Part shown: piece after piece, positions 33,493-37,207 of the stretch
How the letters are laid out: each line of letters starts with the position of its first letter
How positions within the stretch are numbered: position 1 is the stretch's first letter
Source of the DNA: an uncultured Eubacteriales bacterium
GTDB lineage: Bacteria > Bacillota > Clostridia > Oscillospirales > CAG-272
DNA: 37,207 nucleotides
Direction of reading: 5' to 3'
Assembly: GCA_905210485.1 (NCBI GenBank)
Contig: CAJLXA010000016.1
Span: 1-37,207 of the forward strand
Translations under genes and position numbers: made by a program
Notes under the pieces: model-generated
What the model was told of the DNA's origin: nothing
The model's database searches: none
What the model saw: the letters and a program-made list of their open reading frames with translations, nothing else

Positions 33493-34329
33493 TCATGCCA
33501 ACCAGGTTGCTTCCTGACCGTGGCTGAGCTTGCGGCACTCCGGTATAAATGTGAACGGCGAAATCAACATCGCCACGACGACAAAAAAGAGGAGCGACAG
33601 AAGATAGAGAATACCGCGCAGAAGCGCGAAGAATAATTTTACAAGAATAAGGAAAATAACACCATCAAATGAAAATTCAAAAATAACACCCGGTGTACCG
33701 ATGACACGGCCGCCGGCAAGCGTCACATTGACAACGATTCCATCCCAGAAAAGCTGTGATACAAAGGTGAAGACCACAATCACACTGATAATAGACGGCG
33801 CGATCAAACTTACGGGATTTTCCGAATTTACCATGGTAACGCAGTATACGACCGCGGCGATTACGGCAACAATGGCGCCGACAATCAGACCCCGATTTCT
33901 TTGACGCAAAAGATCCTGTCGGCGCGCTTTTTCTTTTCTTATCGCGGCCGCCTTTTCTTCGCGCGCTTTCTTTTCCTGATCTTCGTGGCAAGCCATGCAC
34001 AGAACGGGGCGCTCCGACCATGCTTCCCCTTTTTTAACCACGGTTCCGCACTGCGAACATATACCGAGGAGATCGGGCGCGTTCATAGTATTATGTAAGG
34101 TAGAGGACGCGCCGTCGTCGCCCCCGACCGATTCTCCGTCCACGCTGAAATATCCGATCGGGACGGAAAACAGTTTTGCGATCTCGCACAAGGTGTCAAA
34201 AGCGGGTTGCGATTCATCGCGTTCCCACTTTGAAACAGCCTGAAACGTCACGTGCAGACGTTCGCCGAGTTCGCCTTGCGTCATATTGTTTTTCTTACGC
34301 AAGTCAGCAATTTTGTTTCCAAGTGTCAT
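33493..34329 (-). CDS. Membrane-tethered XRE-type regulator with zinc ribbon
   Basis: 278 residues. Residues 1-60 are an XRE/Cro helix-turn-helix (LRKKNNMTQGELGERLHVTF, AVSKWERDESQPAFDTL). A zinc ribbon CSQC (91-94) / CMAC (111-114) follows, then a charged coiled coil (about 115-142, EKKAREEKAAAIRKEKARR) and four or more hydrophobic segments (about 144-165, 172-193, 218-262). A DNA-binding domain fused to membrane helices suggests a one-component membrane sensor. The ATG at 34329 has GGAG 6 nt upstream; the frame opens further to 34401 but that runs into the promoter. A perfect inverted repeat at 34339-34397 around the promoter is a candidate operator. Co-transcribed with the large lipoprotein downstream, which may be its signal partner or target. 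Confidence 0.85.
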   Translation of the reverse strand: MTLGNKIADLRKKNNMTQGELGERLHVTFQAVSKWERDESQPAFDTLCEIAKLFSVPIGYFSVDGESVGGDDGASSTLHNTMNAPDLLGICSQCGTVVKKGEAWSERPVLCMACHEDQEKKAREEKAAAIRKEKARRQDLLRQRNRGLIVGAIVAVIAAVVYCVTMVNSENPVSLIAPSIISVIVVFTFVSQLFWDGIVVNVTLAGGRVIGTPGVIFEFSFDGVIFLILVKLFFALLRGILYLLSLLFFVVVAMLISPFTFIPECRKLSHGQEATWLA

Positions 34330-34338
34330 ATGGTACTC

Positions 34339-34397
34339 CTTCACATTTTTGTTTATTTTTGCCTGCATTTGTATTATGCCACGCCAAAAATGTGAAG
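34339..34397. promoter_or_regulatory. Perfect 13-bp inverted repeat, candidate operator
   Basis: CTTCACATTTTTG (34339-34351) and CAAAAATGTGAAG (34385-34397) are exact reverse complements, 33 bp apart. On the minus strand one arm lies in the -35/-10 spacer of the XRE promoter and the other overlaps the Shine-Dalgarno. Because only the downstream arm is transcribed, this is a DNA element and not an RNA hairpin. Autoregulation by the XRE protein is inferred. Confidence 0.6.
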
Positions 34398-34401
34398 TCA
34401 A
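34373..34401 (-). promoter_or_regulatory. Promoter of the XRE-lipoprotein unit
   Basis: Minus strand TTGACT (34401-34396), 17 nt, CATAAT (34378-34373). Predicted start near 34366, about 37 nt before the ATG. Confidence 0.7.
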
Positions 34402-34480
34402 GCGTTTTCACTGCACCGTCAGTTGAATCGCTCTACCAATGGTTGAATAATGCAAAAAATGATGTTTGCTATCTGTTTTT

Positions 34481-34510
34481 CGGGATTTTTCCCGTCTTTT
34501 TCTTTGTTTT
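34481..34510 (+). terminator. Terminator-like hairpin without an upstream gene
   Basis: CGGGA-TTTT-TCCCG (34481-34494) followed by TCTTTTTCTTTGTTTT on the plus strand. The nearest plus-strand gene upstream ended at 30169, so its use is unclear. The stem is only 5 bp. Confidence 0.35.
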
Positions 34511-34589
34511 ATTTGTACTGCCGGTTGAATTTTCCTGTTTTTGGATTAAATACGTTTCAACCGATATTTGAATCCTGTCCGAAGCCGCT

Positions 34590-35729
34590 TTACCTGCCCG
34601 ATTCCGCAAGCAACGTGTCTATATACAGTTGCGTGACGGTCACGCCGCCGTCCGGCGCAATGTCAAGATAGGTGCAACCGCGCTGTTCGGAGCGGAAATG
34701 GACAGATACATAGGTGGAGAAGTCGATGCTGGGGGTATAACTCAAAAGAATCCCGTCCTCGGCGTCGCGGTATCCCGCGGAATTGGTGTGATCATGGCCG
34801 AAGAAAACATATTTTGTGCTTTGTCCCTCAAGGAGCGCCTGATAGAGGCCGTGATTCCGCCCGGCGGCAATGCGGTGACGGATCGTACCGTACAGGCGCG
34901 ACACACCGGGATCGCCGCTGAGGTAGCGGCTGTTCAGCGTTTTGTATTCTTCGGGAGGAATGTGCATATACAGAACCGACGGCACATTGCCGTACTCGTT
35001 ACGGAGCGAGGCAAGTTCGCTTTTATACCACGCGATCTGATTTTCGTGAACATTATCGTATCCGATCGTGAGACTGCCGTGCGAATCCATGAAGAATACA
35101 GCCTGCGCCAACGTCTTGTCGGCATTGAGAAGCGTTATCACGCTGTTTCCCTCTCCGTCCGCTTCCTGATCGCCCTGCCGGAACAGGCAACCGGGAACGC
35201 TCATGAAATATGCGGACAAATCGCTTTTCGACGCCAATCCCTCATCGTCATGATTGCCGTAGACCAACGTCCACGGTATCTGCATTTTTGTAAACAGGGC
35301 GGCGAGCGCTCTGGCCGTCAGGCTTGTGTTGATGGTGGAGCCGGTCAGAACGATCGGGGAGACAGAGTCGCCGGACAGAACGATCAGGTCGGGTTTTACC
35401 TCTTTCACAAGCGTATAGATGGTATTCACCGCGCGGCAATCCTCCGCATATGTGGCGTAGCCGCAGGTGAGATGTATGTCGGAAAGTTGCATAACGCGGA
35501 AAGAATACCCTTCCTTTTCGGCCGTAAGACTGTACCGATCCTCATTTTCCGCATAGGAAACCGTCACGGCACCGTGTTCGACGGCGGAAACCGTTTCCTC
35601 TATGTAGTTCAGAATAGCATCGTTTCCGTGAAAAATATTAACGGTCAGAGAAACGAAAAGAACCGTCAGAAGAGCCGCGGCGATACCGCGGAAAAGATAA
35701 TTTCTTTTTTGTTTTTTCAAATGTTCCAT
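34590..35729 (-). CDS. Membrane-anchored calcineurin-like phosphoesterase
   Basis: 379 residues. One N-terminal TM helix (about 12-32) preceded by basic residues (KKQKRN) acts as an uncleaved anchor, putting the enzyme outside the membrane. Metallophosphoesterase motifs in order: DIH (Asp84, His86) in QLSDIHLTCG, GDS in LIVLSGDSVSP, GNHD in LVYGNHDDEG, MHIP, and GHDH in YVFFGHDHTN, so all metal ligands of the dinuclear centre are present. It resembles the Icc/purple acid phosphatase-like group in Firmicutes whose substrates are mostly unknown. The ATG at 35729 follows AAAGGAAA; the in-frame ATG at 35813 has no ribosome site. Likely monocistronic. Confidence 0.88.
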   Translation of the reverse strand: MEHLKKQKRNYLFRGIAAALLTVLFVSLTVNIFHGNDAILNYIEETVSAVEHGAVTVSYAENEDRYSLTAEKEGYSFRVMQLSDIHLTCGYATYAEDCRAVNTIYTLVKEVKPDLIVLSGDSVSPIVLTGSTINTSLTARALAALFTKMQIPWTLVYGNHDDEGLASKSDLSAYFMSVPGCLFRQGDQEADGEGNSVITLLNADKTLAQAVFFMDSHGSLTIGYDNVHENQIAWYKSELASLRNEYGNVPSVLYMHIPPEEYKTLNSRYLSGDPGVSRLYGTIRHRIAAGRNHGLYQALLEGQSTKYVFFGHDHTNSAGYRDAEDGILLSYTPSIDFSTYVSVHFRSEQRGCTYLDIAPDGGVTVTQLYIDTLLAESGR

Positions 35730-36137
35730 TTCTGCATTTCCTTTCAGAGAATCCGTTACGGCATTGTGATAGTCCCGCGGAGATTTTTGCGAAAGACCGC
35801 AATATCCGGGCATTTTTTATAAAAAGCAAGCGTTTCCGGAGGGCAAGCGAACCAAATATTATAATGAAATCATTTTTCGTTTTTCATACGGTTACGGCGC
35901 CGTCCGCAATGCCCGCCGTAAGATATTTTAACACAAATTCCGAAGAAAAACCATACATTTCGCGATATTTCCGGCATCTTTTTGCTATATAATCAGGAAA
36001 TATAAAAAATTATCTTGCTATATGTTTTTTTTATGGAGATGTGTTGACTTATATATTACAGTATTGTATAATATAGATACACAACAGGTTTTCGTTTTGA
36101 ATACGACAGATTACGAAAGCCATCGGGAGGTATTTGT
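35730..36137. other. Divergent intergenic region phosphoesterase / hppA
   Basis: About 400 AT-rich bases with no gene. It holds the hppA promoter at 36044-36072. For the minus strand there are two -10-like elements, TAAAAT (near 35930) and TATAAT (near 35862), each with a poor -35. Between them lies an 8-bp inverted repeat TTACGGCG/CGCCGTAA (35892-35899 and 35914-35921), which could be an operator or a leader hairpin. Confidence 0.5.
36044..36072 (+). promoter_or_regulatory. Promoter of hppA
   Basis: TTGACT (36044-36049), 17 nt, TATAAT (36067-36072). Leader of about 60 nt to the TTG start. Confidence 0.8.
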
Positions 36138-37207
36138 TTGGATACGCTTTATTTTCTGATTCCGACCGTGGTCGGATCGCTTGCCGCGCTGATCTTCGCG
36201 CTGATTCTCGCGCGCCGTGTTCTCGGTTTTTCCGAAGGTACGGAAAAGATGGCGGAGATATCCGCTTCCATTCGCAAAGGCGCCAATGCCTATCTGCGGC
36301 GCCAGTACACCATCGTCGGCATCTTCTTCCTCTGCATGTTCGTCATTCTCTGTATTATGGCTTACGCTCTGAAAGCCATTGACTACTGTGTGCCGTTCGC
36401 CTTTGTTACAGGTGGCTTTTTTTCCGCCCTGTCCGGCTTCGTCGGTATGAAGATCGCCACCGCGGCCAATGCGCGCACGGCCAATGCCTGCCGCAGCAGT
36501 CTCAACAGCGGTCTTCGCATTGCGTTTTCCGCAGGCTCGGTTATGGGATTCACGGTGGTCGGTCTCGGTCTTTTCGACATTTCCTTCTGGTTCATACTGC
36601 TCAAATATGTGCTGAAATATGACGCTTCCGCATTGAGCGGCGCTATGCTGACATTCGGCATGGGCGCCTCCTCGCTTGCGCTGTTTGCGCGCGTCGGCGG
36701 CGGTATTTTCACGAAAGCGGCCGACGTCGGCGCCGATCTTGTCGGCAAAGTCGAGGCCGGAATCCCCGAAGACGACCCCCGCAACCCGGCGGTTATCGCC
36801 GATAACGTGGGCGACAACGTGGGCGATGTTGCCGGCATGGGCGCCGACCTTTACGAATCCTATTGCGGTTCTATCCTCGCTACCGCTGCTCTTGGCGCTG
36901 CCGTTGGTATGCAGCTGATGCAGCAGGGTGTTGCCAATTATCTTGAACAGATGCAGAACATGGTGCTGGCTCCGATGATCGTTGCCGGTATTGGAATCAT
37001 CCTTTCCATCATCGGTATTTTCGCGGTCCGCTGCAAAGAGGGCGCGAGCATGATGACTCTGCTCAAGGCTCTGCGCATCGGGACATGGGGCAGTTCCGCC
37101 CTGATCGTTGTGGCATGTGCAATTCTTGCGGCATGCCATGTCATCACCTGGGGTATTTTCGGTGCGATTGTCGCCGGTCTTGTCGCCGGAGTGATCATCG
37201 GCTACTC
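36138..37207 (+). CDS. hppA: Membrane-bound ion-pumping pyrophosphatase, 5' part (cut by window end)
   Basis: Hydrolyses pyrophosphate to pump H+ or Na+ across the membrane. 356 codons are visible of a family of about 670-700. Several TM helices are seen. The pyrophosphate-binding loops are present: GGGIFTKAADVGADLVGKVE (187-206) with EAGIPEDDPRNP and the signature ADNVGDNVGDVAGMGADLYE (221-240), all Asp residues conserved. The only start that fits the family N-terminus is TTG at 36138, with GGGAGG ending 7 nt upstream; no ATG exists in frame before residue 38. The residues that decide K+ dependence and ion type (Na+ or H+) lie mostly in the missing half, so I leave that open. Confidence 0.95.
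   Translation, partial: MDTLYFLIPTVVGSLAALIFALILARRVLGFSEGTEKMAEISASIRKGANAYLRRQYTIVGIFFLCMFVILCIMAYALKAIDYCVPFAFVTGGFFSALSGFVGMKIATAANARTANACRSSLNSGLRIAFSAGSVMGFTVVGLGLFDISFWFILLKYVLKYDASALSGAMLTFGMGASSLALFARVGGGIFTKAADVGADLVGKVEAGIPEDDPRNPAVIADNVGDNVGDVAGMGADLYESYCGSILATAALGAAVGMQLMQQGVANYLEQMQNMVLAPMIVAGIGIILSIIGIFAVRCKEGASMMTLLKALRIGTWGSSALIVVACAILAACHVITWGIFGAIVAGLVAGVIIGY

Noticed and set aside
34405..34445. tRNA D-arm-like string TTGGTAGAGCGATTC on the minus strand
   Set aside because: No anticodon, T-arm or acceptor follows; it overlaps the XRE promoter region. At most a tRNA fragment, more likely chance.

Overview
The window looks like a chromosomal segment of an anaerobic, Gram-positive-type Clostridia genome of roughly 50% GC. 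The gdpP-rplI-dnaB block (c-di-AMP phosphodiesterase, ribosomal protein L9, replicative helicase), tilS-ftsH, a YlmC/YmxH protein, a CarD-type regulator, ECF transporters and a membrane pyrophosphatase all point that way. I cannot place it to genus. I see no tRNA, rRNA, CRISPR array, phage or insertion sequence. Most of the window is housekeeping; the unusual part is 1.5-7.5 kb.

Layout. 1-1441 (-): 5' part of pyk with its promoter. 1493-7463 (-): a complete five-gene transport operon. It opens with a near-consensus promoter, a cobalamin riboswitch and a terminator hairpin, and then encodes a membrane-anchored DUF4430 protein, a protein joining an alpha/alpha-toroid domain to a DUF4430 domain, an EcfT, a fused double ATPase and an S component. 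The toroid-plus-beta architecture is that of animal intrinsic factor/transcobalamin. With the riboswitch, I read the locus as a surface B12-capture device coupled to its own ECF importer. 7577-8275 (-): AlkD-type DNA repair protein. 8629-10499 (-): rpsB-tsf with a structured leader. 10603-11788 (-): YmxH and an M14 carboxypeptidase. 12312-12821 (+): CarD-type regulator. 13550-20976 (-): gdpP-rplI-dnaB-tilS-ftsH operon. 21058-28116 (+): recG, rarA, lipid kinase, comEC with a degenerate metallo-beta-lactamase domain. 28120-29214 (-): ychF. 29408-30281 (+): orphan OmpR-type response regulator. 30333-34401 (-): an accessory block with an AT-rich zinc-ribbon gene and a two-gene unit of a membrane-tethered XRE regulator plus a large lipoprotein, preceded by a perfect 13-bp inverted repeat around the promoter. 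34590-35729 (-): membrane-anchored calcineurin-like phosphoesterase. 36044-37207 (+): TTG-initiated hppA, cut by the window end.

How the genes work together. In the B12 operon, cobalamin binding to the leader should favour the terminator, so the capture proteins and importer are made when the vitamin is scarce. The gdpP operon links c-di-AMP turnover, translation, replication, tRNA-Ile maturation and membrane proteolysis. The recG-comEC stretch groups recombination, DNA-repair and DNA-uptake functions with a lipid kinase. All functional calls are from reading the sequence and remembered family motifs; no database search or folding program was run.
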